DNA of 64,000 nt, taken from assembly GCA_029717555.1 (NCBI GenBank), contig JAMDHS010000030.1:124001-188000 (forward strand), written 5' to 3'. This document shows positions 48,826 to 60,887 of this stretch, in pieces. The notes below the pieces were generated by a model. It searched no databases and was not told the DNA's origin. It saw only the letters and a program-made list of their open reading frames with translations. Numbering within the stretch: position 1 is the stretch's first letter; every line of letters starts with the position of its first letter. Position numbers and translations under genes: made by a program. The DNA comes from Peribolospora baueri. Taxonomy: Eukaryota > Basidiomycota > Peribolosporomycetes > Peribolosporales > Peribolosporaceae.

Positions 48826-50329
48826 GTCGACACTGCACTCGACTTCCGGAGCCAATGTCCACTTGAGAAGCGCGGAAGCTGACAAGATATGGTGTGGTTG
48901 CGACGATGGGGCTAACCGTGACGACCAGAGATGGACGAGATTTCGAGGCGTTGCTGGGAGCGTCGCAGAGAGGGCACCTGAGGAGGAGTGGAAAGAAGGT
49001 ATGGGGATGTAAGGATGGGCGGGGAGGCAAGGGGGAGAGAAAGAGGTGGGGTGGGAAAAGGCGGTGGTGGTAAGAGAGAGACAGAGAGAGGTGCGCCCAT
49101 CGAGAAACTAGTATTTGACCTTCTCTTCTCACCTTGGCCACCTGCCGCACGAAGCCCTGGCTGCAGAAAGTTGGGTCGCGAAAGCGCTGAAGAAGGGTTC
49201 TACGTCGGCCGGCGCGATGGAATGGACAGGTGGAGCGCGGAGGGACGGCAGTCGTGGACGTTCGGGGTGAGGAATATCGAGAGCGGAGAATAAGAAGCGG
49301 GTCGACAGCGGTCGGTCGCAGCAAAGGCCTTGACGGGTCCCACGCACGCCACAAATGACCGGTGGAGAGCGCGAGCAAGTCACGCGCTGATAGTGATGAT
49401 GGTATCGTACCGTGAGAAGGATGCACGGTATGGAGGCGTGGAAAGGAGAGAAGGGGGTTGCAGCAACGTGCGCAATCGGTCGGCCCGCCGTTAGCGAATG
49501 GGGAATGTGTAGAGACGGTCGAGGGGAGAGGAGAAGAGGGGATGATGGAGGTGGTGGGAGAGGCGCATAGATGAGATGAGGACCGACAAGGCAACTCGCC
49601 GGATTCGAACGGCCGGTGTCGGCACCACAGCGCCCGCCAGCCAAGGCCGACCAAGACCAAGGCCAACGTCGACGCACTGGCGCCCGCTTCGCCGCGACTT
49701 GTCTTTCTCGCCTTCGCCCCTCCACCCACCGTCTCGGGCAGCGACGCGCTGAGGGACCGGTGCAGACGGCCTCCGCCGCCTCGACGAAACACAGCGAGGC
49801 GCCACAGCCAGACCTCGCTCACGCTCGTCCAAAGGTGACCGAACCTCCGGCGGGCCGGCGTGGCCAAGGATGAGACCAGAGCAATGCAATGTCCTCGAAA
49901 AGCGCCGACGTTGCGCGGACCGCCGGACGGGAAAGGCTGCGGCAAGTCAGTGTGGGCGCTCGCCGAACGTGGCGCTTCCTTAGCGCGCCTGCCACGTGAG
50001 CGGCGGCTCCGCATCCGGGGAGGGGAGAGAGGGCCTCCGCTTTTGACTTGCTCTCAGATGGCCGTCGAGCCGACGTCTCCGGCGCGCTTGCCACGGAGTT
50101 GCTGTGAGGACGAGGGGAAACGAAAGGCAAGCAGACGACTTGCACCGACGTTCACCAGGCCAGGAAGACTCAGATGCCTTAGTCCGGCCGCCGATCCCTT
50201 GCATGCACTTGTGCGAGTTCGCCGGGAGTTTGTCAAGGTTTCGTCGCATGCAGTCTCCCGTTCAGCGAGCGAGGTCGAGCGCCACGCTGCTCGTATATAC
50301 AGTATAGGGGCGGCTATCGGCGCGCCTTA
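48826..50329. other. Intergenic region upstream of the large disordered gene
   Basis: Both flanking genes are on the minus strand. Long open frames occur on both strands because of high GC, but none has recognisable content. A tRNA B-box-like word near 49596-49605 was examined and rejected. Confidence 0.45.
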
Positions 50330-53300
50330 TCAAGGATCGAACGCATCGCTCCTCCAGCCCTCCTTCTCCCCTTCCGCTCCCTTCGCCCTTCTCACCTCGG
50401 CCAGACTCGAACTTGCGGCTTCCCATGTTCCCGCCGCCGCGGCCATGCTGGCCGCACCAGCAGCCCTCTCGCCGAGCTTGGTCTTGTCCCCGTGGACGAC
50501 CTCTTCGCGCAGCGCCGTGCGGTCGGTGCGAGGCCCGCCCTTGTCGTGGGGCACCACCTGTGCGTCTACGCCGATACCCAACGCGTACTCCCCTTCCGCG
50601 CCGTGCTTGAGCCACCCTTTCGGCGTGAACTCGCTCGTTTTCGGCCCTGCCGGAGTGGGAGACTCGCCGCGCTTCGTCTCCGGTGTCGGAGCAAGGATGA
50701 CACGCAGGTAATCGCCCAAAGCCGGTTCTCGATTTTCCGTCTTTGCAAGCTCATGAGCTTGTCTGTGCAGCTTGAAAGCCTGCTTGTCGAGCGATTCGAA
50801 CGCTCGCGCCAGATGACCTTCGATGATGGGCTCAAGTGCGCGCGCCGCTATGGGCCGTCCGAGCATCCGAAAGAGGAAAGCGAGGATGCGGTGGCGATTT
50901 TTGCGAATCCGAAAGTCGACAGACGAAAGGTCGACCTTGACGTCGCGGACGACAAAGAACCGGTCCCGCTCTTCCTCACCCACCTCATCTGCAGCAGCGC
51001 CGGCGTGTGCGCCGTCAGCGTTCTGGAATACAATGTCAAACGCCAAACCTCCGCCTCTGATGAAACCAATGTCCACGAGGCCACTTTCGACGAAGCGCAG
51101 ACAAGGCCACCGGGATTTCTTCTCGACGTAGAAAGAGACATCTCGGGCCCACAGGCGCAGTCCATGCACATGGAAGCTGAACATGGCGTCCAGAGCGGTC
51201 TCGACATGCCCTTGTCCCTCTCTATCCCCTTGACGCTCTGTGGAACAGAAGCACGCATCGTGCCTCAGTCCTTCGTCTCCGACAAATTGACACAGCGGAG
51301 CTGCTCACCACGCCAGTATTCGTACTCGGTTCTGTTGACAAAGCGAGCATGCTCAGGCAAGAATGAGAGCGACTCAATGACGAGATCATCGACCACGACG
51401 TCAACGTCCTTCGAAGTGAACTCGGCCCTGTGAAAGGAAGAGGAGGACAATGAGATCATTAATGAGTCAAAATAACGTCACGACATCTAGAGGCGAAGGG
51501 CGGTGTCATTGGAGCCCACCTAGGCATAGGAATCGTTTGGATGAGACTCAAAGCGCGAGGCAGCACTACCTCGACCAAGTCCTTTGCCAGCCCCTGCGCT
51601 TTTCCAGCGGACGCACGCGACACCTCATGAGCCCATCCTCGACCCGCCTCTCCACACTTGAACTGTTTGAAATCTCGCACGAGATTGTTCCACGACGCGG
51701 CCAGACGGCGGTTGGTCTTGTCCGTTTTGATAGATTCCAAGAAGCGGTCCGCCTCGTCGACCATCGCCGACACCTCCGAGCATCGTTCGTCCCGTTGAGA
51801 CCGGAGAGTTTTTTTCAGGCGCTCGAGGAGCGTGTGCAGCTCGTGCGTTGAGCGGTGCATCTGCAGACACTTTGGTTCTAGAAACGAGCGCCATAGGAAA
51901 GACTCGACTTCGCGACAACAGCTTCTCAGCTCTTTGTCCTGGGAGATGTGACAGGCAAGCGCTCGACACCGGTCAATGAGCGGTTGGAGCGAGCGCCCGC
52001 CAGCCAAACCCTCTGCGATAGCTCCCAGAGCAACGAGAGCGTCCTTTACGTTCCCGTCAGGAGCGATGTCTGGTGAGGAGGTCTTGTTCAGTGCCTCTGA
52101 TGCCACAGAAGTGGTTGATTTCAGTGCCTCCGATGCCACAGAAGTGGTTGATTTCAGTGCCTCCGATGCCACAGAAGTGGGTGATTTCAGTGCCTCCGAT
52201 GCCACAGAAGTGGGTGATTTCAGTGCCTCCGCTGCCACAGAAGTGGATGATTTCAGTGCCTCCGCTGCCACAGAAGTGGATGATTTCAGTGCCTCCGATG
52301 CCACAGAAGTGGGTGATTTCAGTGCCTCCGATGCCACAGAAGTGGGTGATTTCAGTGCCTCCGCTGCCACAGAAGTGGGTGATGTATACTTCTGTAGTAA
52401 CTTGATAATGAGAAGAATGGAGGCCCCATAGGCCGGACGAGCCTGGATGCCTTGCAGAATCTGGCATGACCAAAAGGGATGTAATTCAGTCAGCCTGCTC
52501 CCAACCCGCGCTTGCGTAAAGAGATGGGCAGGAAAGAGGTGCTCACCTGCTTGACACGCTCGATCAGCTCCTCTTCGTCTTGCAATCCTTTATTCCACCA
52601 CCTGTCCAGGTCGTCCTTCTTTCCTCGAACGTCTTCGGCGAACTTGCCCTCTTGGATATCTCGCAACACCTCTTTCCCCTTCTCCTTGAGTGGGACGAAC
52701 TGACCCGGAATCTCGGACGCTGACTTTGCCATCTCCAGCGATGCGTCCGAAAGGACGGTTCGACAGAACGGGTAGATGTTCAAAAGGAGGGCGCGGAACC
52801 TGCGAAGATCATCGGAAAACAACCGACTGTCGGCATCAACGATCGAAGCCAGACTTCCTTCAAGTGAATGCTGCTCAGCATCTACAACAAAGGGAGCCAT
52901 CAACTCACTCTTCACTGGTGATAACCAACAGGACCAGATTCTTGAGCGCCGATAGAGCCTCGGATGCATCACGAGCCGCCGTTTCAACAGCCTCGGAAGG
53001 GTCAGGAGGCCCTGGCCCCAGAAAGTTAAGTCATTTCGGGATGTGATGGCTGGTTAATAGCAGCTTCACAATCAGCGCCCTAAACACAACAACTGACTCA
53101 CTGATCTCAAGCAAGTCCGTGCGTTGTAGTGCACATATCGCGTCCTGCAATTGATCCTGCCCGTTCTTCTCCAAGCTCGTCCTCGCCAACAGCTCCAGGA
53201 AAAGCTGCAAATCCCGTAGAACGTCCAATCCCTGTTCGCTGACCTTCTGCTCCGTCTCGGGCCGTGAAGACGAGCAAGTGTCCTCGGAGCAGGGCGCAGG

Positions 53301-53888
53301 GCGCGGTTTCGGTAGGCACCACCAGCTAGTCCAGCTCGATCGTACAGCGGTATCCTCGGTTTCGCCGTCGGTCCTTTGCTCCTCCAGAAAAGTAGCGTCT
53401 GTTTCCGCTGCCTGCTTTTTCCGCCTCGATCTGTGATAAGAATTTTCCGGCCCATCACCTTGGGACCTGCGCTTCCTCGGCCTATTCGAAGAATCCTCGT
53501 CGTGGACCGAGTCCTTGGAGCCGGTACTGCGCAGCTCTTCCTCTCGGACCACTTCTTCCGGATCAACCTTGTCCCCAAAGAATTCGCGAGCATCACGTAT
53601 CGCACCCGCTGCGCGAGCCAAGTGCACGGACAGCTGGGCCGAGGAAGGCAGCTTACCAGCCCTCAGGGCGCCGAGAGCTCTGGCGAGTCGGGTCCCAACG
53701 TCAGTTTGTGGATCGGATGTCCAGAGAGGTCGTTCCTCGTCAATATGCTCTTGCGCGCTCTTCCTCCTTTGCTTTGAGGCAAAGAGCTTGTGAAGCACGC
53801 TGGGGGGCTTTCTTCGGTTCTTGTTCCCGTGATGATCATGTTGCTGGAGGAGAGGAGCCTCCGGATCCGACAAGCGCGGACTGGGCAT
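50330..53888 (-). CDS. HAM1-like lipid-transfer-type protein
   Basis: Six or so exons encode a protein of the fungal HAM1-like family (HAM1_N plus C-terminal domain, related to BPI/SMP-type lipid-binding folds). The start MPSPRLSDPEAPLLQQHDHH precedes a Lys/Arg-rich basic region. N-terminal family helices include TRLARALGALRAGKLPSSAQ, LQLFLELLARTSLEKNGQDQ, LKNLVLLVITSEEFRALLLN (across a splice) and LDRWWNKGLQDEEELIERVK. After LLIIKLLQKYTSPTSVA comes an 11-residue repeat array. The C-terminal part has the family's SFLPEHARFVNRTEYEYW, FSFHVHGLRLWARDVSFYVE, GGGLAFDIVFQNAD and IRKNRHRILAFLFRMLGRPI blocks. The 3' exon end (about 50330-50500) is Ala/Glu-rich. The family is implicated in hyphal fusion and membrane lipid biology in moulds; its role here is inferred only. 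Confidence 0.85.
52089..52385 (-). repeat. 33-bp minisatellite, 9 copies, coding
   Basis: Nine perfectly phased 33-base units encode SEALKS(P/S/T)TSVA in the HAM1-like gene. Units differ from each other at only a few positions. Confidence 0.95.
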
Positions 53889-54255
53889 CGTTGGCCCGCG
53901 TTCAGCCAGAGCGTGCGATTGAGTTCAAGGATGTCGTGATGTAGCTGACATCGGGCAAACTGGGACGTTGCCCTTCGTGACCCGGTCATTATTCGCCTCG
54001 CCTCATCGCCCAAGACGGAATCGATGGCCTTTCTGCGCGCTGCGATCGCATGTCAGCAAGTGAGTTGCACCACGGAATCCGATCGGAGAAGTGGGCACGT
54101 GCGCATAACCCTACTCACTGCGGCCGTCGGCGGGCGGGCTCGGCCAACGCCAGCCAGCGAAGGTTGCAATTGATTCGCAACCATCAACACACTGAATTCG
54201 ACCACCGAGAGTACGCCCTATCTTCTTTTTCGACGCTGGTTCTCGTCTGTACAAA
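53889..54255. promoter_or_regulatory. Divergent promoter HAM1-like gene / ENT3
   Basis: The 367 bases between the two starts show no clear motif. They include the ENT3 leader up to its ATG-only exon. Confidence 0.4.
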
Positions 54256-56220
54256 ATGGTGAGCATAGTAAAGCGACGCGAAGCGGAAGTGTGCTGAAGG
54301 ACGCCCGGCGAGGGTATGTTGGGATCGCCAAGCTCCGAGGGGCCGTATGACGGAAGGTGTGCGGACAAGATGCTCAATGACCCCGGTTTGGTGCTCGATC
54401 CTTTCCACAGGACCGCCTAGAAGAAATTGGCACTCAGCTGTCCAATCTCACCATGTGGGATATCAAGTCAGCGTACACGATGGCCAAAAACTACGCACTG
54501 AACATCCCGGAGATGGAGGCTAAAGTCAGGGAAGCGACAAATGACGAGGCTTGGTGAGTTAAGCCCCAGAACCACAATGCGCGCTCGACGTACACATATG
54601 GTACGGCTTCTCGAGGTTACCTGTGGCGATCATATGCATTCCGGGTGCTATGGATCTTCAGTCTGGCTGTACCAGCCAACCGTCAGGAGACTCACTTGCT
54701 CACTGCATCCTTGGCGTCTTCTTCGACGACAGGGGCGCGAGCTCTACGCTCATGCAGGAGATTGCTCAAGGGTAAGGGATCAGGATTGGCGCCATCTAAG
54801 CCACATGCTCACGGACTCCTCGCACCCTCTCCCGCCCAGGACGCACAACTACCAAGAGTTCAACGAGATCATGCCAACGATCTACCGCCGCTTTATGGAG
54901 AAGGAGGCTAAGCAATGGAGGCAGATCTACAAGGCGCTCGTGCTGTTGGAGTATATCATCAAGCATGGATCGGAGCGCGTCGTCGATGATGCCCGTAGTC
55001 ATCTCAGTACGGTCAAGGTCCTTCGCAACTTTCACCACATAGATGAAAAAGGGAAGGATCAAGGCATCAATGGTGAGCAGCCATAACTGTCCAGCGGAGA
55101 CATTTCGATCCAGATCGAGCGCAGGTAACTCATCCAACGCTCCTCTACCTTTTCGTCCTCAGTACGAAACCGGGCGAAAGAAGTTGCAGAGCTGCTTTCG
55201 GACCTCGATCGCGTTCGAGTAGAGCGCCGTAAGGCTCGCGCGAATCGGGGGAAATACACGGGCGAGGGGAACATGGGTGGATTTGGCGGCGGCGGAGGGA
55301 GCAAGTATGGAGGCTTCAGTTCGGACCAGTACTATTCGGGGGCTCGTCCTAGCTTTTCCGGAGATGGCTACACGGGCGACGGCGGCTACAGAGGGAGCTC
55401 GAGCCGAGGTCAGCCCGAGTACGACGAGTACGATGCTGGGGAGTGGGAGGACCGAGAGGCCGGGAGCAGTCGCAACGGAGGGAATCGGAACCGAGATGCC
55501 ACCAGCGCTGGGAGGAATGGAAAGCAGGCGGAGATGACCAAGAAGCCTGCGGAGAAGCCTAAGGAGGTCAATTTGTTCGACCTCGATGATGAGCCAGCTC
55601 CTGCTGCTACTCCAGCTGCTGCACCAGCGGTACCAGCTGCGAAGCCGGCTACCACTGGAAACCTGTTTGACAATGATGATTTCGACGACTTCCAGGCAGC
55701 CCCGTCTGTCGCTGTGACGACGGCGACCCCTGCCGCCGCACAGCCTGCGCCGACGGCGGGTGGCAACAACGTGTTTGATCTTTTGGGTGGACCGTCCTTC
55801 TCTGCGGCGCCCGCCGTCAAGCCGGCCGTTCCTTCAAGCACGTTCACCAGTCCTGTTATGAAGCCCCAGACTGCTGGGACGGGCAGCTTCTCTACTCCCA
55901 TTGCCCCGTCCACGGCCAAGACCGCTTCCACGACGAGCACGGGAGGCGGGGCATCCGGCGGCTCCGGCGGCCTCTCCTTCGATGACCTTTGGACTTCGTC
56001 CATTGGAGGTTCTTCTTCTCCCTCCTCCGGGGCCGCAGGCGGAAAGGAGAAGATGAGCATGGCGGAGATGGCTCAGCAAAAGAGCGCGCAGAGCGTTTGG
56101 GGTACGACGGGTGCGGCGACTGGCGCGGGCGGTGTCGGTGCGATGGGGGCGGGCGCTCGCGCTCCGTCCGCACCTCAGGGCGGACAGCAGAAGAGCCAGG
56201 ATGTCTTCGATCTTCTCTAA
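54256..56220 (+). CDS. ENT3: Ent3/epsinR-type ENTH-domain clathrin adaptor
   Basis: Spliced exons give an N-terminal ENTH domain. The first coding exon is just ATG (54256-54258); exon 2 starts at 54411 with DRLEEIGTQLSNLTMWDIKS and continues to VREATNDEAW, GASSTLMQEIAQG, THNYQEFNEIMPTIYRRFME, ALVLLEYIIKHGSERVVDD and LRNFHHIDEKGKDQGIN. The LSNLTMWDIK/ASSTLMQEIAQ pattern is that of Ent3/epsinR (trans-Golgi to endosome traffic, Vti1 SNARE sorting), not of plasma-membrane epsins. The disordered tail carries acidic-Phe and clathrin/ear-type motifs: NLFDLDDE, NDDFDDFQ, NNVFDLLGG and a final DVFDLL. Such motifs bind clathrin and AP-1/GGA ear domains. A Gly/Tyr-rich stretch lies just after the ENTH domain. 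Confidence 0.93.
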
Positions 56221-56579
56221 CTAATCGCACAGAAGCTCGGAGTGAAGCCGCGTCACCCACGGCTAGGGATATCTTCCGTTGACAGGTTTAGTGACGGCTC
56301 GCCATGCCCTCTAGTGTACGGGTATACCTTTTGCACCTGTCTAATGCTCAACGATCACGGACGGTGGACTCGGCTCGGACTGCTCATTCCATTTCGATGA
56401 CGGCGGTCGGTAGGAAAGATCGCACTCGTCCCTTATGTCCAAACCGTCCCTAACGTGATTAAACTTTCGGTCGCGTCCGAGTGGCTGTTGGGCGCGCCGA
56501 CCGTCCATTGCGAGGGAAAAGCTACGCTCATTATGCTTGGGTAGCCAACTGGCCAGCCGCCGAGCCAACCAGAAAGTTA
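56221..56579. other. Convergent intergenic region
   Basis: This is the gap between the stops of ENT3 and the mpaB-like gene. Nothing beyond presumed 3' UTRs was seen. Confidence 0.5.
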
Positions 56580-58149
56580 TTAAGCATGAATGAAAAAGGG
56601 ACATCCTCCCAGAGCGCCTTCTTTGGCGATGCGCTCGCTCATCGACTCGGCGCTCTTCTTCGTCTCCTCGACGCCTACCCTCCGCAGCTTCTCGGGGCCA
56701 AGCTCTTCGATACGAAAGCCATCGGAACGGTAACGGTTCGAGGGACGACGGTACAGCGGAAGAAGACTCCAGATTGTGTTCATAGACCACAGGCTCTCGG
56801 AAACGCTAATGCGGCAAGGATTCATGTAGGGAAACGTGGGGGTCAGCGAAGGCGTCGGCGCCTCGGAGGTTGACTAGGGCGTGAACGGAGGGCCGAAGGA
56901 CACACTTACTACCAAGGCTCGTAGATGTACGCCCGCCTTTGGTACACCCCTTCGTCTCCCTTCTTCGGCGCCGTGCCGTACGTCTTGCTTCTCAGCCTTG
57001 GGAGGGAAAAATGACGGACGAAGGAAGCGGTAGCGGTGAGAAGCATTGGCACAAGCTGATAGTACAATCCCGGCGGCTTTTCGAAGCCCATCGCGAGACG
57101 GAGGCGCTGGCCCAATAAGACGGACACGGCCTTGCTCGCATAGGGTTTGAAGAAACCGGGGGCGGGTCTGAGAAAGAGGTTGCGCGTGGCGTTGGCTGCG
57201 AGAGCGTTGGCGGGGTCAAAGATCATATTCTTCCTTTCGTACGCCTCCGCCCACTCCTCGAGATCCTTCAAACTTTGCCCACTCCTTCCGTCCGTGGTAC
57301 CGTCCCCCGGACGCGGTGCGACCAAGGGTTCGTTGAAATCGATGCCCATCCGCGCGCCAACCTCCCTCCACCACACGTAGCGCGCACCCCGCTCAAGCGG
57401 ACTCAGAGACCGCCACCCGTACAGCTCGGTCCAGCGGATGGGCTCGAGGACGAAGAGAGATAGAGTGTAGAGCAGGTCGGCGTTGCTGATCCTGTTCCGC
57501 GAAGCATCAGCATGATTTCGGTAACGGTTGTGAAGGCAATTCATGCGCGCCAAGGCCAGCAAGCCTCGAGGGCTATCAACGCCGTTGTGGAAGAACTCAT
57601 CGAGAAGGACGACAGTGTCCTCGCCGCGTCGGCCGACGGTGTGCAAGCAGGTCCTGAGAGATGGGAAAAGGAGGGAAAAGAAAAGGCGTTCGAAGGTGAG
57701 TGGGAGACGCGTCCGAAGAACAGTGTGACCTCATCAGCACAGCAGTCTCAGCTCACAATTGGCCTGTCTTGGCTAGCAAGGACGAGATAGTGGGTATGCC
57801 GTACGTCTTGAAGAGAGCAAACTCGAGCGAGCTGTAACGACAAGGCCGGGCACACGAAGAGAGATTGGGTACGGGCACAGTCACAGTCAGGGTCATGATG
57901 GGCTTGCCACTCGGAAAACCAAATCGGCGCGATCCCTACCCACCGCGTCATGATGAAGGGCATATCCAGCTCTTGCGCCATCTTGATGACTTGCCACGCC
58001 TCGCCGTAGCTCAGCCTTTCAGCATCAGACACCGAGCGCGCATATTTGGCCCAGCGACGCTCGAGCGCCCGAAGGCGTTGGAAGCGCAGGAGGCGGACCA
58101 ACCAAAGGAAGAGGGCAATCAGGCAGACAAAGGGTGGGAGGACAGACAT
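56580..58149 (-). CDS. mpaB-like (DUF2236) ER-bound oxygenase
   Basis: The first exon gives MSVLPPFVCLIALFLWLVRL, a membrane anchor, then RALERRWAKYARSVSDAERL. Next is SLEFALFKTYGIPTISSLLA, a signature of the mpaB/rubber-oxygenase catalytic family. Following exons carry DTVVLLDEFFHNGVDSPRG, LARMNCLHNRYR with conserved Arg/His, ISNADLLYTLSLFVLEPIRW and RYVWWREVGARMGIDF. The end after YEPW joins via a GTAAGT donor to VSESLWSMNTIWSLLPLYRR and stops after GGCPFFIHA. MpaB in Penicillium cleaves an isoprenoid side chain in mycophenolic acid synthesis; related fungal proteins are mostly uncharacterised. A role on lipid or terpenoid substrates at the ER is inferred. It is not next to a recognisable biosynthetic cluster. 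Confidence 0.82.
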
Positions 58150-60887
58150 GGAGAAAAGGAAAAGGGACCGTCCGCGCGGAGAAGAGAGAACGGGCAGTCA
58201 GCGAGCGCGTAAACTCGCTGTATCGCCTTCATCGATGGTGGGTGACAGAAGTGTATCTTCGTCGACGAAGTGATGGTCGCCGGCGTTGCCCGAGGCAGCC
58301 GGTTGCGGTTGCGGTTGCGGAGGGTGATACACCGATGCTAACTTTGTGCGAGCTAGCCTCGCTCCACTGAGACGTCGATCGTTGCAACCGGTGGTCCACA
58401 GCTGCGGCCAGCCAGCAGCCCCTTACGATCGGCCGTGCCTCCTTAGACCCCTGCCCCGCACTCTGCCTTGTCCACGTTTCCCTTCCCCCGCCGACTCTCT
58501 TCTTGCTTTGCACGCAGTGCTCTCAACAAGACGATGACGAGATGGGCCGTTATATCAATTAATGTGGACCTGCTACAAGGGACGGCGAGAGAAGATGGAC
58601 AGAGACGGAAGCTGATCGAATAGCGACAAGGACCGCGCAGGAGCTCAGGACGACGAGATGCGGTTGGGCGAGAGCAGGGGAGACATAAGGACGGTGTGGA
58701 GGGGCAAAAGCAGAAGCGCGACGCCACCAGCGCCCATGTTGGGCGGGATCGCGGGCTGGACGACCAGCTCAGGTCCCTCGAATTCTTGGCGTACTCTGGC
58801 ACCTGCCGAATGGCGTTGGTGAGCCTAGAAGGAGAGGCAAAAAACAAACATGAGCGCCATGCCCAACAGGAGCTATGTCCGTCGGCGAAATCGAGCTCGG
58901 CTCACAGGCAGACGATGGAACGAATGCGTTGTCCCCCCATCTGGCGATCGGGCTCGCGGGGGCGCGCATAGGCTGGATTCCCTGCAGACGTGGAAGGGTA
59001 CGAAGAAGGACGTCAGTGAGGAGGATCATTAAAATGAATGTGATCCGAATGAGCTGCACGAGAACTCACGCGCGCCGCCTCCAGCAGACATCAGACTGTC
59101 TGGATGCGAAGATGGTGTCAAGTGGTGCGTTCCGGGGCAGGAGGGAGGGGAGCTGATACAGACAGGAGAAAGAAGGGGATAAGATTGTGATTTCTCGATC
59201 TTACGCTTGATGGTCTGGTCCGATAGACGTCGTCCGCGCTAGCGGTGTGGCGACCTCGGTGCCATTTCGTTACCAGTGGAGGGGTTAAAGAACATGAAAG
59301 CGTTTTATCTCCCGCCGTCGAATCGTTCTCGTTCACGTCATCACGCATTCAGCTGGTGTCTCGTCCCGGGTAGAGCAGCTGCTTCTCCCTCCTTCAGTCA
59401 CCACCACGTCGAGTTGGTCCAGTGCACATCCTCCACATCGGTCCTCTTCCCGAACGATCTTAACTGCCCCACGATTTACTTATACCGACTGGTGCTCAGC
59501 GATCCATAGGATCGGTGGCTCGGCTCCAACGACGGTCGTGCGCCGAACACGTCGTACCGTCCGTCCGTCCTAGCGAACACTCACAGAAGCGAAGGACTGA
59601 CGAAAGGAGGACTGGAAAGGGAAATACTTTATTTCGACGATCCCTTTTTTATTTAAAAAATAAGTAATAAATAAAAGGGAGGAAAAGAAGGACGAAGTGA
59701 GGCCGGCCAATGCGCTCACGTCGTTCGTTTGCTTGGCCTGGCGGCGAGCAGAGATGGGCCTTGGAGAGGGGAAGAAGCAGCCAGACAAGACAGTAGACGA
59801 CCGGTCGGTCGGTACGCAAAACAGAGCGATCGGCGGCCTGATTGATGAGTTTGTGAAGCAGGCCAGGCAGGCCTGCTGGCGGCGCGGATTCAGTCGGGAT
59901 CGAGGGTACACATACATGTTCCTTCCACCGGGAGCCGCCGTGGACCGTTCCGACGACGGTCTACGACACCAGCCGAAGAGAAGAGAGACCAGCGCGACAG
60001 ACAGTCGGCCGTAGAGAGGCTGTATATGTACGAACGGAGGACGGCCGGTTGACGGGATATCCGGACTGGCGGGCTCGCACGCGCGACTCGCTGTCGATTC
60101 GCGAAAACAATTTGAAGCCGGCTTCCACGTTGTGCCCTAACTCTGCTCGGCCTCATCCGGCGACGCCTCGTCTCTGGGAAGGGACCTAGAACGGGATGTC
60201 CATACGTGTACAACCCTCCGTAGTCGGCCCAGAGAGACGCCAGCGACGCAGCTCCGGCGGTTACCGAGACTGCGGAGCGGATGTGTCAATGTGCGAGGGA
60301 AAGAAAGGCGCTGTCGTGTCCGGCCGTGCCTGGACTAAGCCCGCCTTAGGCATGCGGCCAGTGTTCCGCTGATGCCGACGCTTCCATCCGATTTCGCAAT
60401 CGCCTTTCGACGAGAGCGCTCTCATCCTCTTCCCCCCGCCGGCGGCTCCGGCCGACGCCGCTCACCAAGCCAAGCGAGCCCGGCCAGCAAGACCAAGCCA
60501 GACCAGACCAGACCAGACCAGACATGGCAAGGCAAGGCATGACATGGCAAGGCATGGCAAGGCAGGGCGGGCATGGCAGGGCAAATGCAAAATGAGATGG
60601 GATGCGCAGCCCCGGCGCAGTCCGCCCTCGATCTTCCTCCGCTCACAATTGCCAAGTCTCGTTGTCCCCTCAGCGAGCTCATCTCGCTCTCTCCTCCCTC
60701 CTTCCTCTTCTTATTCACCTCGCCACATCCCTCCTCCCATCCTTCCACAGCGCGCACCACCAGATCGAGCCCCCGCGCCGCTCCTCCACCGCCGTCTGCC
60801 CTTCTCTCAGCCTCACCTCCCCCTCCGCCCCCACTCCCTCCCCGCCAAAACGCCGACTCGGCTGTCTCTCCTTCACCGCCAGAGGCC
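58150..60887. other. Long intergenic region with a possible small gene and an AT-rich hairpin
   Basis: This is the largest gene-poor stretch. On the minus strand an ATG at 59089-59091 (MSAGGGA...) with plausible GTGAGT/GTGAGC donors could start a small spliced gene (to about 58450), but no frame downstream is convincing. An AT-rich imperfect palindrome lies at 59641-59680. CTGGT-type and GGCAAGGCAT-type short repeats occur at 60485-60600, and a C/T-rich leader of the tetraspanin gene runs 60660-60880. Confidence 0.4.
59641..59680. repeat. AT-rich imperfect inverted repeat
   Basis: The arms TCCCTTTTTTATTTA and TAAATAAAAGGGA can pair with a two-base bulge around a short AT loop. It is a striking AT island in GC-rich DNA and could mark a transcript end. 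Confidence 0.6.

Noticed and set aside
49586-49625. tRNA B-box-like word (GTTCGAATCC on the minus strand)
   Set aside because: The flanking five-base T-stem does not pair (two mismatches) and no A-box or acceptor stem fits upstream.
48686-50014. 442-residue minus-strand open frame
   Set aside because: It overlaps the 5' end of the large disordered gene in another frame; composition is Arg/Ser/Pro from GC-rich antisense reading, with no family features.
52089-52385. CRISPR-like repeat array
   Set aside because: The units are directly adjacent without spacers and encode an in-frame peptide repeat in a eukaryotic gene.
58443-59091. Possible small spliced gene starting MSAGGGA on the minus strand
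   Set aside because: Donor and acceptor words are good, but every continuation is low-complexity or stops early, so it is mentioned only within the intergenic entry.
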